DNA of 64,000 nucleotides from Leptobacterium sp964389205 (GTDB lineage: Bacteria > Bacteroidota > Bacteroidia > Flavobacteriales > Flavobacteriaceae). The stretch covers positions 1 to 64,000 of the forward strand of contig CAYMDH010000009.1 of the NCBI GenBank assembly GCA_964389205.1. The letters run 5' to 3'. This document shows positions 8,673-17,397 of the stretch, one piece after another. The position numbers and the translations under genes were made by a program. The notes under the pieces are model-generated. The model searched no databases and had not been told where the DNA came from. It saw nothing but the letters and a program-made list of their open reading frames with translations. Every line of letters starts with the position of its first letter. Position 1 is the stretch's first letter.

Positions 8673-9074
8673 TCATTTCAATACCTGCCCAAAACACAAA
8701 ATATATCCATTATTATCTTGTATCTCAAAATCTCTGTTTCCGTAATCTGTATTTTGAATTTCTTTGATGATAGAAACGTCTTTAGAAACAAACTCTTTAA
8801 AAAGTACGTCTGCATTATCTACCCAAATATAGGCGTCCCATGCTTCTGCTCCATTAGAAGTATGCCAACCAGATGTAAGATGTGCGATATGATTAGGGTT
8901 GCTATGTCCAATCTCTTTTAACTGCCTGAACATAATCGTTATTTTATCCCTACTTAAGATAGTAAAAAAAGGAGTTTCTCCTAAAAAATCAATAGAGAAC
9001 CCCAAAGTATTTGTATAGAAGTCAACTGTTTCTAGAACATTATCAACAATAAAATAAGGCGCTATTTTATTCAT
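8673..9074 (-). CDS. VOC (glyoxalase/bleomycin resistance fold) family protein
   Basis: 133 aa, one complete vicinal-oxygen-chelate domain of two beta-alpha-beta-beta-beta modules. It starts IAPYFIVDNVLETVDFYTNTLGF, the usual entry strand and helix, and ends DFEIQDNNGYILCFGQ, which matches the conserved D-P-(D/N)-G-x-x-(I/L)-x-F-x end with a shortened core. Metal-binding positions cannot be assigned safely. The substrate is unknown; relatives include dioxygenases, glyoxalases and antibiotic-binding proteins. The gene follows the S41 protease gene by 19 bp and may be co-transcribed. Confidence 0.85.
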   Translation of the reverse strand: MNKIAPYFIVDNVLETVDFYTNTLGFSIDFLGETPFFTILSRDKITIMFRQLKEIGHSNPNHIAHLTSGWHTSNGAEAWDAYIWVDNADVLFKEFVSKDVSIIKEIQNTDYGNRDFEIQDNNGYILCFGQVLK

Positions 9075-9093
9075 AGCTAAGAAAGGAAGGTTC

Positions 9094-10728
9094 TTATTTC
9101 AGAATCTTTACATATTTGTTTTTATCAGACAATAATTTCGTTGCTGAGGTAATGGCTTCATCATTTTTTAAATAGTAATCGTACAAGCCTTCTCTGTAAA
9201 AATATCGTTTAATAATTTCGCCTTTAAGATTTGACATTAATTCATTTTTATAAGTGTCTAAGGCTGCAGCTTTACTTTTTTCTATATCATTTAGAAGTTT
9301 TTTATAGTCTTCTTTTACAGAAGAGCCAAACTCATTAGACTCATCACTAGCCATAATTTGCTTTAATGCTTTTTCTGTTTTTGTCTCATAGCTAAAGTTA
9401 CTTTTAGCGATGTATTGTTTAAAGCTAGCATAATCTGACGATTTAAATGAAAAGCTGTTTAAATCTGTAATGGTATTCTCATAGTAAAACTTTGTGGCAT
9501 AATCAAAAACCATGTTGTTATCTATCAATGCTTTTGTTAATTTACTTTCTTTTAAGGAATTTATTTCTACATCTGGAAAAACACCTCCACCATCATAAAC
9601 AGTTCTTCCTCCTTTAGTTTTAAACGCTTTAAATTCTTCTGAATTTGTTCGTACAGCATTTCCGTTTTCATCTCTATTCCAATAGTCTAAGGCTTGTATA
9701 CATCTTCCAGATGGAGTGTAATATCTAGAAATAGTTACTTTTAATTGTGTGCCGTAAGTAAGTTTTAAAGGGCGTTGAACCAATCCTTTTCCAAAACTTC
9801 TTGCGCCTACTACAACAGCGCGATCTAAATCTTGTAAAGCTCCAGATACAATTTCACTTGCAGAGGCACTCCGTCCGTCTACCAAAACAACTACAGGAAT
9901 TTCTGTATCAATAGGTTGATTTCGTGTTTTATATTCTTGGTTAAACTTCTTTACTTTAGACTTTGTTGTCACAATTAACTCTCCTTTAGGAACAAATAAA
10001 TTAGTAACATTAATTGCCTCAGAAAGCAATCCTCCTGGGTTTCCACGTAGGTCAAGAATAATACGTTCTGCTCCTTTGTCTTTTAAATCGATTAACGCTT
10101 TTTTAGTTTGACTAGATGCTTTTCTATTAAATTGAGAAAGTACGATATAGCCAGTTTTATCATTTACTAAACCAGAAAAAGGAACTGCATCTACTTCAAT
10201 CTCTTTACGTTGCAAAGAAGTAGTTTTTATTTTCCCTTGTCTTTTATAAGTAATTGCTACTTTACTTTTTACAGCACCTTTTAATAACTCACTGGCATCA
10301 TCTTTAAAATCTGCAATGGTAATATCTCCAATTTTGATAATTTCGTCACCTGCTTTAAGACCCGCTGCATCTGCAGGATATCCTTTATAAGGCTCTATAA
10401 TAAGTAAACGATCATTAAAAGTTCTAACCAATGCACCAATTCCAGAATATTCACCATTGTTACGTATTCTATATCCTTCTACGTCTTGTTCATTAAGAAA
10501 ACGAGTGTAAGGATCTAAATCATCAAGCATGCCTTTAATAGCGGTATCCATAAGTTCTGCAGGATTGGTTTCATCTACATAATTCATGTTAAGCTCTTTG
10601 AAAAGTGTTGTAAAAATTTCTATTTGCTTGGCAATTTCGAAGAAATCGCTTTTAAAACTTGTTCCTATGAACAACATAGAAGCAGCTAAAACAGGAATAA
10701 CAACTTTTTTATTAAATCGAATCTTCAT
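9094..10728 (-). CDS. S41 family C-terminal processing peptidase
   Basis: 544 aa. A signal/anchor segment lies at about 9-23. A PDZ domain spans about 95-180 (GLKAGDEIIKIGD), followed by the S41 catalytic domain with LDLRGNPGG (226-233), GRSASASE with nucleophile S289, and general-base Lys K314 in SFGKGLVQ, 25 residues later as in E. coli Prc. It cleaves proteins from their C-termini in the periplasm. A long C-terminal extension (about 400-544) is typical of the Bacteroidota type. Its start overlaps the end of the DUF4349 gene by 4 bp, giving an rnpA-DUF4349-S41 operon. Confidence 0.94.
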   Translation of the reverse strand: MKIRFNKKVVIPVLAASMLFIGTSFKSDFFEIAKQIEIFTTLFKELNMNYVDETNPAELMDTAIKGMLDDLDPYTRFLNEQDVEGYRIRNNGEYSGIGALVRTFNDRLLIIEPYKGYPADAAGLKAGDEIIKIGDITIADFKDDASELLKGAVKSKVAITYKRQGKIKTTSLQRKEIEVDAVPFSGLVNDKTGYIVLSQFNRKASSQTKKALIDLKDKGAERIILDLRGNPGGLLSEAINVTNLFVPKGELIVTTKSKVKKFNQEYKTRNQPIDTEIPVVVLVDGRSASASEIVSGALQDLDRAVVVGARSFGKGLVQRPLKLTYGTQLKVTISRYYTPSGRCIQALDYWNRDENGNAVRTNSEEFKAFKTKGGRTVYDGGGVFPDVEINSLKESKLTKALIDNNMVFDYATKFYYENTITDLNSFSFKSSDYASFKQYIAKSNFSYETKTEKALKQIMASDESNEFGSSVKEDYKKLLNDIEKSKAAALDTYKNELMSNLKGEIIKRYFYREGLYDYYLKNDEAITSATKLLSDKNKYVKILK

Positions 10729-11528
10729 GATTTTTTCTTTTTAAAAAATTTTCTTCGAATGAAGAAAACAGTTAATGCTATGATAAGTATAAAAGGCCAA
10801 ATATTTAAAAGCGCCAGAAAGAAAAAGGATAAACCGTTAAATCCAGATTTAAGTGCATTCCACATCTTAGATCCATAGGATACAGTTACTCCACTTTCTG
10901 AGGTTACTTTATAAAATTCAATAGTTAATGTGCTTAGAGACACCTGATTTTTAAGGTATTTTAATCGTCCTTCTTTGGCTTCAATTTCTTCTCGGATAGT
11001 AGACAGTTCTCTTTCAATTTCCAGAATTTCCTTAACGTTCTTTGCTTTAGAGAGTAATTCTAAATAACGTGCTTCCAAGGTTTTTTTAGCCTTTAAACGT
11101 GCTTCTAGATCTATAAACTCTTTCGTAACGTCTCTTGCCGAAATACGTTTGGTATCAAAATAAGAGACATCTTTACTAATGGCTTCAATAATTCCTTGAA
11201 AGTTTTGAGTTGGAATTCTAACAATCAGATTTCTGTTATATTGACCATAGCCTTTTCCAGATTCATCTTTTTGAATATACCCTTTATGTTGTTGGGTATA
11301 ATTGACAATCTTTTGATAGGTTTTATCTAAATCTTCCGTTTGAAAACGAAGGAAGCTTTCTTTTATAATTTTTTGTTCTCTTTCTTGCGCATTAAAAGAA
11401 ACCTGAGATTCATTTAAATCCAACTCACTAACAGGAACCGCTGCATATTCATTCGTACTTACTTCTGAAGTAGTATTTTCAGAACAAGCTAAAGCAATGG
11501 TTAGTAAAAGCCAAGAAATGAGTTTCAT
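10725..11528 (-). CDS. DUF4349 membrane lipoprotein
   Basis: 267 aa. A short N-terminal signal ends IALAC, so Cys 15 may be lipidated, though the lipobox is weak. The middle has a ferredoxin-like part (RIPTQNFQGIIEAI) and a heptad-rich coiled coil about 135-190 (IERELSTIREEIEAKEGRL). One membrane helix near the C-terminus (about 230-258) is followed by a very basic tail. These marks define DUF4349, whose function is not established. It overlaps rnpA and the S41 gene by 4 bp at each side, so translation is probably coupled. Confidence 0.85.
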   Translation of the reverse strand: MKLISWLLLTIALACSENTTSEVSTNEYAAVPVSELDLNESQVSFNAQEREQKIIKESFLRFQTEDLDKTYQKIVNYTQQHKGYIQKDESGKGYGQYNRNLIVRIPTQNFQGIIEAISKDVSYFDTKRISARDVTKEFIDLEARLKAKKTLEARYLELLSKAKNVKEILEIERELSTIREEIEAKEGRLKYLKNQVSLSTLTIEFYKVTSESGVTVSYGSKMWNALKSGFNGLSFFFLALLNIWPFILIIALTVFFIRRKFFKKKKS

Positions 11529-11902
11529 GATTTCTCTATTTGTTTTAAAAAATGTTTCAAAAGTTGTTCCATGCTTTTATTTATATTATGAAAAGACGGA
11601 ACTTCTTTACCAAGGTACAAAAACATAAACGCATAAGATGTTGGCAGATTGTTAAAAAAGTCACCTTTATTTAATCTGTAAGCTTCCCGGATGAGCCTTT
11701 TTATGTGATTTCTATCAACTGCTTTTTTAAACTTTCGCTTAGGAACAGAGAAACCTGCTTGCACTTTTACTTCGTTATTGAAAGTAGTAGGTAAAAAAAC
11801 CAATCGTATAGGAAATTTAGAAACAGTATTGCCTTCGGCAAACATTTTTTCAATTAACTTCTGGCTTTTTAATTTCTCGTTTTGTGGAAAAGAAAACTTC
11901 AT
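11525..11902 (-). CDS. rnpA: Ribonuclease P protein component
   Basis: 125 aa. The RNase P protein binds the catalytic RNA and helps it remove 5' leaders from pre-tRNAs. Family marks: F-x-Q-N-E-K-L-K start, FSVPKRKFKKAVDRN and the RNR-like signature RNHIKRLIREAYRLNK (about 79-94). The protein is strongly basic. rpmH, its usual partner in many bacteria, is not adjacent, as is normal in Bacteroidota. It is the first gene of the run into DUF4349 and S41. Confidence 0.95.
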   Translation of the reverse strand: MKFSFPQNEKLKSQKLIEKMFAEGNTVSKFPIRLVFLPTTFNNEVKVQAGFSVPKRKFKKAVDRNHIKRLIREAYRLNKGDFFNNLPTSYAFMFLYLGKEVPSFHNINKSMEQLLKHFLKQIEKS

Positions 11903-11969
11903 TGATCCTAATCAAATTCGGGTAAAAATAGGGAAAACTAGCCTAAAAGCATTAAAAAGAATTATTTCT

Positions 11970-12521
11970 CTAAGGCATAGGATTGTAAAGGGTAAAATCT
12001 ATAAATACTTTATTAGAAACATTTCCTAAAAGATCTTTTATCATCACGTTCATAGAAAATAAAGAAGTTTCTCCCTTATAATTTTTAGGATCTACATTTA
12101 GGGTAAATAAGTGATCAATAACAGATACTTTTACAGTATTTAAAAATTCATCTAGTATTAATTTTTCTTCAAAAACTAGTGTTGCTCCATTTGCTATGGG
12201 TTCTCCATTAAATAGAGGAAAAATACCAGGAGCGTTTGTAGTAAAATTAGAAAAGAAAACTTTGCTAACAGGTCGTATCCCTGCATAATTTTGAAATATT
12301 TTTGGCCAAAAATAAATTGGAAGCGTATCTGAGACAAAATTTCCATCGGCATCTTTTTCTATGTATACATGTACTTTAAAGCCATTATTTGGTGCTATTA
12401 TTTCAGGGTTTTGAGTGCTATCTAGATGAACAAAACAATCTATAAATGACTTGAGATACTCTTGTTTGATTCGATCTTTAATTTTAAGATTTGATTTTAA
12501 AGTGACTGTAGTTTCTTTCAT
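11970..12521 (-). CDS. Unknown beta-rich protein paired with a small HTH protein
   Basis: 183 aa, no signal peptide or membrane helix. It begins METTVTL-like (MKETTVTLKSNL) and is rich in alternating hydrophobic strands (FKVHVYIEKDADG, TLNVDPKNYKG, SNKVFIDFTLYNP). No family was recognised. Its start lies 6 bp after the stop of the 51-aa HTH gene, so the two form an operon read away from the S24-type repressor. This suggests regulated expression, perhaps as an effector or structural protein; that is inference. Confidence 0.7.
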   Translation of the reverse strand: MKETTVTLKSNLKIKDRIKQEYLKSFIDCFVHLDSTQNPEIIAPNNGFKVHVYIEKDADGNFVSDTLPIYFWPKIFQNYAGIRPVSKVFFSNFTTNAPGIFPLFNGEPIANGATLVFEEKLILDEFLNTVKVSVIDHLFTLNVDPKNYKGETSLFSMNVMIKDLLGNVSNKVFIDFTLYNPMP

Positions 12522-12527
12522 ATTGAA

Positions 12528-12683
12528 TTATTTTTTAAGGATGTTAAAGATTGTTTTTTCAGAAATAAAAAGCCTTTCTACAAGTTCAGATACTATAATT
12601 TTCATTTGTTTATCGGAATTATTTTTCACGTAATTATGAATGAACTCTTTTCGCTTTTCTAATAATAATTTACTTCGCTGCAT
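12528..12683 (-). CDS. 51-aa helix-turn-helix protein
   Basis: The frame starts MQRSKLLLEKRKEF at 12683 and stops at TAA 12528-12530. Residues about 31-51 (VSELVERLFISEKTIFNILK) read as a helix-turn-helix: V-S-E-L-V then I-S-E-K-T-I, like phage and plasmid regulators. It is followed after 6 bp by the unknown 183-aa gene. It faces the CI/LexA-like gene across a 254-bp region with two inverted repeats. It is too small for automatic calling but has convincing codon use and context. Confidence 0.7.
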   Translation of the reverse strand: MQRSKLLLEKRKEFIHNYVKNNSDKQMKIIVSELVERLFISEKTIFNILKK

Positions 12684-12718
12684 CGCTCTATAGTTAAAAA
12701 TGAAGTGTAAAAACTAGC

Positions 12719-12742
12719 TTTTTCAAACTTTTGTTTGAAAAA
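12719..12742. promoter_or_regulatory. 10-bp inverted repeat in a divergent control region
   Basis: TTTTTCAAAC (12719-12728), TTTT loop, GTTTGAAAAA (12733-12742): a perfect 10-bp inverted repeat, 36 bp before the HTH gene. It could be an operator or the leader hairpin of the minus-strand operon. Confidence 0.5.
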
Positions 12743-12786
12743 ATAATTACAAAATCATTAGTTTTTTAATTTTTGTACTGAAATCT

Positions 12787-12794
12787 TAAATTTG
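12787..12794 (+). promoter_or_regulatory. Possible -7 box for the S24 repressor gene
   Basis: TAAATTTG fits the Bacteroidota -7 consensus TAnnTTTG. It would give a leader of about 140 nt that carries the 18-bp inverted repeat at 12863-12920. No convincing -33 TTG at proper spacing was seen. Confidence 0.35.
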
Positions 12795-12862
12795 TTGCTA
12801 TAGAATACTTACAAATGTTTGAATTTCGTGAGTTTTTTGTAAATTAGCAACCATTACAGAAC

Positions 12863-12920
12863 AAAATTAAAACATTTTACAGAAAAAGACAAATGAAAAT
12901 GTGTAAAATGTTTTAATTTT
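12863..12920 (+). promoter_or_regulatory. 18-bp perfect inverted repeat upstream of the S24 repressor
   Basis: Arms at 12863-12880 and 12903-12920 match perfectly over 18 bp and are separated by 22 bp; the repeat ends 17 bp before the ATG. Inner core: ACATTTTAC and GTAAAATGT. A third half-site-like GAAAATGT lies in the spacer (12895-12902). It is a natural operator candidate for autoregulation by the repressor, or an RNA hairpin in its leader. Confidence 0.7.
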
Positions 12921-12937
12921 CTATTTCGCTAATAATT

Positions 12938-13729
12938 ATGGAAACTATTAATGAAAAAATAAAAGCAATTATAGATTATTTTAAACTCAATAATAATTCA
13001 TTTGCTAAACGATTACATGTTACGAGTACTACTATAGATAGTATTACAACAGGCAGACCTCAACAAGATGGCACTAGAAAAAGAACCAAACCGGGCTATG
13101 ATTTATTAGAAAATATTATTAAAGAATTTGAGATCAACCCAGCGTATCTGTTTGGAGATACTCATGAAATGTTGAAACAAAATCAAACATATGATGGAAT
13201 GCCTCAAGTAATAGCCATAGATCAAGAAGGAAAAGAAAATGTTGTTTATATTCCTGTAAAAGCCAGAGCTGGTTATTTAGATGGTTATGGAGATCCTGAA
13301 TATGTAGAAACATTAGCTTCTTTTAAAATGCCTCAATTAACAAATGGAACGTATCGATGTTTTGAAGTACAGGGAAATTCTATGGTTCGGACTTTTTTTG
13401 ATGGAGATATGGTTTTTGGAAAATATGTAGAAGACCTTAATGATATTAAAGATGGTAGAGTGTATGTGATTATAAGTAAAAACGATGGTGTTGTTTTAAA
13501 AAGAGTGATTAATAGAATTGAAGAACGTAGAAAACTCGTTTTAAAGTCTGACAATAAAAATGGAAATTATCCAACCTATACCATTGATGTCGAAGAAATT
13601 TTAGAAGTTTGGTATGTAACCATGTTTGCTTCAAAACAAATGCCGGAACCTGTTGATGTCTATGATAGATTACATGAACTAGAGGGCAAAATTGTATTAC
13701 TGGAAGAACAAATACGACAAGACAATTGA
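12938..13729 (+). CDS. CI/LexA-like transcriptional repressor with S24 peptidase domain
   Basis: 263 aa. The N-terminal XRE-type helix-turn-helix (about 1-75: NSFAKRLHVTSTTIDSI) binds DNA. The C-terminal S24 domain (about 105-220) has the Ala-Gly self-cleavage site A111-G112, nucleophile S148 in QGNSMVRTF and general-base K188 in GVVLKRVI. Such proteins cut themselves when prompted by RecA filaments or other signals, lifting repression. The 5' leader has an 18-bp inverted repeat, and a small HTH-protein operon diverges upstream. It may be a host SOS/phage-type regulator or a repressor of the divergent pair. Confidence 0.9.
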   Translation: METINEKIKAIIDYFKLNNNSFAKRLHVTSTTIDSITTGRPQQDGTRKRTKPGYDLLENIIKEFEINPAYLFGDTHEMLKQNQTYDGMPQVIAIDQEGKENVVYIPVKARAGYLDGYGDPEYVETLASFKMPQLTNGTYRCFEVQGNSMVRTFFDGDMVFGKYVEDLNDIKDGRVYVIISKNDGVVLKRVINRIEERRKLVLKSDNKNGNYPTYTIDVEEILEVWYVTMFASKQMPEPVDVYDRLHELEGKIVLLEEQIRQDN

Positions 13730-13732
13730 AGG

Positions 13733-14821
13733 TTATTTTGCAAAAAACACAATGGTAGCTATAATCACAATTACCAAAAGTATTAGCAAGAAGATTTTCC
13801 AGAATGAAAGTGGATATTTTCCGTAAATTTTACCAGATTCTCCATTTACATAAAAATGGTATTCTTTTTCTTTAAAGCGATAGGAACTTATATAAACAGG
13901 GAGTAATATATGTTTAAATGTTTCATCACTTAATTTTATAGCTGCTTGACTAATGGTTTGCGTATCACCACCAATATCACGTCGAATCCATTGATGTGCT
14001 ATTTTCTTTGCTTTTTGAAAAGATTGATGATGCCCATCTTTTAAAGAAATTGTATATTTTTCTGTAACAAAACCCGCTAAATAATTTGGATTAAAAGGAA
14101 CAATTTCTTTTAAACTCCAATGTGAAATTTTAGCAGGTATCTCTCTTCTTTTCTTTTCAGAGGCATTGATAAGAATATCATCTATAAAGCCTTTTACAGT
14201 TCCAGATGCATGGGTCCATCTGGTTTTTCGCTCTTGAACGGTTCTATAGCCGTTACTCGTTTTTACACGCTTGGAAACGTAGTAATAATCTCCACGCATT
14301 CCTTGGTATTTAGACACTAAATTACAATCAAAAGTCCAATGCGGGATATACAAACCATGAAGTTTTTCAGGGTCTAAAGCCGCTTTTTTTAACTTATCTG
14401 GAGCAAACCAAATCCCATTTACCCATTTTTTAAAAATCTGCTGTGCTTTTTTATGATCTAACTGAAAAGGAAGTACAGCACCTGGTAAAATCCAGCCTTC
14501 ATTTTTTATATCTTCTAAAATAAGAGGTTCTCCGCAATACACACAATGTAGCGATTTATAATTTTCTTCTACATGTTGGTTTGCTCCGCAGTTTTTACAA
14601 TGTAATAAACTAATAGAATCTGTGTGCGCTTTATCCCCTACAACAGTTAAATAATGCTGGAGTTCAAGTTCTTCAAAACTGTTTTTACTTTGTTCAATAA
14701 ACTCTTCATAACCACAGTAATCACACTTTAAATGCTCAGACCCTGGGTTATATTTTAGTTCGGCACCACAGTTTGCACATGCTTTTTTTAATTGCGATTG
14801 TTTAATCTCTTGTTCTGGCAT
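13733..14821 (-). CDS. Double zinc-ribbon membrane protein (YdjG-like)
   Basis: 362 aa. Two zinc ribbons: C15/C18...C33/C36 and C75/C78...C93/C96. A long middle region (about 105-330) includes GLYIPHWTFDCN and LLPVYISSYRFKEK, typical of proteins mislabelled as primosomal helicase-like. A single membrane helix sits at the C-terminus (about 336-360), so the ribbons face the cytoplasm. The SPFH gene is 21 bp upstream in the same transcript. Bacillus YdjG and YdjI form a comparable membrane-stress pair; the equivalence is inferred from domains and order. Confidence 0.8.
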   Translation of the reverse strand: MPEQEIKQSQLKKACANCGAELKYNPGSEHLKCDYCGYEEFIEQSKNSFEELELQHYLTVVGDKAHTDSISLLHCKNCGANQHVEENYKSLHCVYCGEPLILEDIKNEGWILPGAVLPFQLDHKKAQQIFKKWVNGIWFAPDKLKKAALDPEKLHGLYIPHWTFDCNLVSKYQGMRGDYYYVSKRVKTSNGYRTVQERKTRWTHASGTVKGFIDDILINASEKKRREIPAKISHWSLKEIVPFNPNYLAGFVTEKYTISLKDGHHQSFQKAKKIAHQWIRRDIGGDTQTISQAAIKLSDETFKHILLPVYISSYRFKEKEYHFYVNGESGKIYGKYPLSFWKIFLLILLVIVIIATIVFFAK

Positions 14822-14842
14822 ATTAACAACTAAAAACAGCGA

Positions 14843-15985
14843 TTAAACATTTGGCAATGGTGGAGGTGTATTACCTCCTAAAAATGATTTTAATTCTTCT
14901 ACTTCTTGAAGAGCAGTCCAATTACTCATGCCTTGTTTCCAAACTAAAGAATCTTTATTGATTACTCTTTTAGCAAATAAGTCTTTTAGAACATCTATAG
15001 TGACAGGTCCTGTTTGTTGGCCATTTAGTGCATAATAGTATTGCGTTTGTACTGGAAGTGATGGAGGTATTGCTAAACCTCCAGCCGCTGTTTGAGTTTG
15101 CCCAGCCTGTTGCCCAGCCATAGGATTCATCATATTTCCCATTTGTTGTGCAAGCACAAAGCCCATTCCCATTCCCATTCCTGCGCCTGCAGTACCACCT
15201 TCATTTTTTGCAGCAGCTTCCATTGCCTTAGCAGCTTTAAATTGTGCTAGCTTGGTCATGTCTAATTTATCCAGCCTACTGTATTCAAAAATTTCTTTTT
15301 TGAGCTCTTCCGGCATTGAAACATTTTCAATATAAAAACGCTCTAATTCAATACCAACTCTTCCAAATTCTGGTTGCATAACTTCTTGGCAAGTTTCAGA
15401 TAGTTCTGAAGTATTGGCTGCATACAATTCTATAGGAATATTTGCCTCCCCTACAGTGTCTGTAAATCGAGTAACAATTAAACTTTTTAAATGTTCATTG
15501 ATTTCATAATTGGTAAAATTGGCATCAGTACCAACGACATCTACTACAAATTTTCCTGGATCAGAAATTCTAAAACTGTAGGTACCAAAAGCACGTATTT
15601 CAACCAAACCAAATCGCTCATCACTTAAAGTAACAGGGTTTTTTGTTCCCCATTTTTCATCAGTAAAAAGACGGGTACTTACAAAATAAACTTCTGCCTT
15701 AAAAGGGCTATTAAAACCATATTTCCATCCTTTTAAAGTTGCCAGTATAGGAAGGTTTTGTGTTTCTAGCGTATACGTGCCAGGTTTGAAAACATCTGCT
15801 AGCTGTCCTTCGTTAACAAAAACAGCAACTTGCCCTTCTCTAACAATTAATTTTGCTTTATTTTTTATTTCATTTTGGTAGCGCTCAAAACGATGTACAA
15901 TAGTGTCATTGGACGTATCCAACCACTCTACAATATCTATAAATTCGTGACTTAATTTTTTCTTTATTTCGTCAAAAAGGCCCAT
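14843..15985 (-). CDS. SPFH-domain protein with C-terminal GYF_2 domain (YdjI-like)
   Basis: 380 aa. Residues about 1-250 are an SPFH/virion-core-like domain (LIVREGQVAVFVNEGQ, FKPGTYTLET, AFGTYSFRISDPGKF). A Gly/Met/Gln-rich linker (about 255-310, GAGMGMGMGF) leads to a GYF_2 domain (about 315-370: YYYALNGQQTGPV, LVWKQGMSNW) that usually binds short proline-rich peptides. There is no transmembrane helix, so it probably lies on the inner membrane face. It precedes the zinc-ribbon gene by 21 bp. A membrane-scaffold role is likely; no PspA gene is near. Confidence 0.85.
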   Translation of the reverse strand: MGLFDEIKKKLSHEFIDIVEWLDTSNDTIVHRFERYQNEIKNKAKLIVREGQVAVFVNEGQLADVFKPGTYTLETQNLPILATLKGWKYGFNSPFKAEVYFVSTRLFTDEKWGTKNPVTLSDERFGLVEIRAFGTYSFRISDPGKFVVDVVGTDANFTNYEINEHLKSLIVTRFTDTVGEANIPIELYAANTSELSETCQEVMQPEFGRVGIELERFYIENVSMPEELKKEIFEYSRLDKLDMTKLAQFKAAKAMEAAAKNEGGTAGAGMGMGMGFVLAQQMGNMMNPMAGQQAGQTQTAAGGLAIPPSLPVQTQYYYALNGQQTGPVTIDVLKDLFAKRVINKDSLVWKQGMSNWTALQEVEELKSFLGGNTPPPLPNV

Positions 15986-16072
15986 AATTTTTTGTTTGTT
16001 TTAATTATAGGTACAATTTAACAATTATAAGTTACAGAATGAAAGTGTCTTTTTTAAATTTTAATGAAAAAG

Positions 16073-16612
16073 TTAATTAATACACGTGTAAATAAACGCA
16101 GGAGGTAAATTTAAAAGGCAAAAATTAGTAGTAAACTGAGCAAAATTATTCTTTAGTAGGTTTTTATCGTTTATAGAATATTGATATTGAACAAACTGCC
16201 CTTCTGGTTTTAGTACCACTTTTACATCATTCATCAATTCTTTTTTAAATAAATAGTCAATGTTGGTTAAAGGCAAGCTAGAAATAATCATGTCTATTTC
16301 GCCTTTTTCAAAATCGGTTTTTATTTTAGAAACACAGCTATTTAACACTTTTAATCTTTCGTCTTTAATAGCATTTAATTTAGGAAGAAAGGTTTCGTTA
16401 ATTTCGTAAGAGAACAATTTTGAATTGGTATTTGCTTTGGCCAAAATTTGCTTTGTAATTACACCATCTCCAGCTCCTAACTCAACAATTGTCATACTTT
16501 TTTCTGAAGATAGAGAATCTGTTAATTTTTCAGCCAAAAACTTTGAACTTCGAAACAAACTCCCTGTTTGTTTTAAGTTTTTAAAAGCATTGATTGTAAA
16601 CAATTTTGACAT
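16073..16612 (-). CDS. Class I SAM-dependent methyltransferase (PmtA-like)
   Basis: 179 aa, short for the class. Motif I is clear: IVELGAGDGVITKQIL (about 42-57). The acidic ribose-binding strand is FSYEINETFLPKL, and motif IV region DMIISSLPLTNID. The wording around SSLPL resembles phospholipid N-methyltransferases and rRNA adenine methylases of the PmtA/KsgA type; the exact substrate is not set. The start lies 4 bp after the restored stop of the VTT gene, so they form an operon and may act on membrane lipids together. Confidence 0.75.
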   Translation of the reverse strand: MSKLFTINAFKNLKQTGSLFRSSKFLAEKLTDSLSSEKSMTIVELGAGDGVITKQILAKANTNSKLFSYEINETFLPKLNAIKDERLKVLNSCVSKIKTDFEKGEIDMIISSLPLTNIDYLFKKELMNDVKVVLKPEGQFVQYQYSINDKNLLKNNFAQFTTNFCLLNLPPAFIYTCIN

Positions 16613-16616
16613 ATAA

Positions 16617-17164
16617 TTAATGTATTAAAAATGAACTTCCGTAAATATAAATAGTACAGAGAAATAATTCGCCTAACAATATAGAAAAAGCAAAGATGGG
16701 GATTTTAATTTTTAGAGGGCCCGAAACATATGATATTAAATCTGTAGGAACCACAGGTAAAAAAGCCCAACCAACAATATAAAAAAACCATATTTACTAG
16801 TAAGCTTCTCTTTGATAACTTTTATTTTTTGAGGGCTTTTTGCAAAAATTTTGGAAAACCCCAACCGATCTGAAAAGAAGTAAATCAATAGAGAAGAACA
16901 AACAATACCAACTAAAGAAACTATTAAAACCATAAAAAGATTAGATGGAAATAAGAGAACACCTGCAAAAATTAAAGGCGTACTTGGTAATAGCACAAAC
17001 CCTCTTAAAAGATGCATAACAAGATAGATTAAAACTCCATAATTTTGATGTCTAGCAATGTAAGAAGCTAATGATTCTTTTGAAAATAAAGAAGGATTGT
17101 ATAGATAAATAACCAGAAATACGATGATGGTAGCTATCCATATATATCTTAGGTATTTTAGCAT
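16617..17164 (-). pseudogene. VTT-domain (TVP38/DedA-type) membrane protein, frameshifted
   Basis: The uninterrupted frame gives 142 aa and ends LWFLQI at 16736. In another frame the expected C-terminus continues: GWAFLPVVPTDLISYVSG, then two hydrophobic stretches to a TAA at 16617-16619. One extra T in the T7 run (A7 on the plus strand, 16781-16787) would join them into about 182 aa of normal family length, with the conserved P-x-x-P-x-D-x-x-S-Y-x-(S/A)-G motif. VTT proteins act in membrane lipid handling. Either the gene is broken, the tract switches, or the base call is wrong. Confidence 0.8.
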
Positions 17165-17397
17165 TAGTTTATTTAAAAGGTGTTGTTATTGAGTGACGAC
17201 TTAAATGATATTTAGTTACAAGAATTTTCTTTTTTATGCTTATAAAATTAATTGGATAACATGTGAGTTGCTATTAATTTTGACAAACACCATAAAATAA
17301 GTGACATACGCTTTTAAAATTCTAAGATACTAATAAAAGAAGTACCTTTATAAAGTTATTAGCCCTCCACCTCAATAAATAATCAAAAAATAATAGT

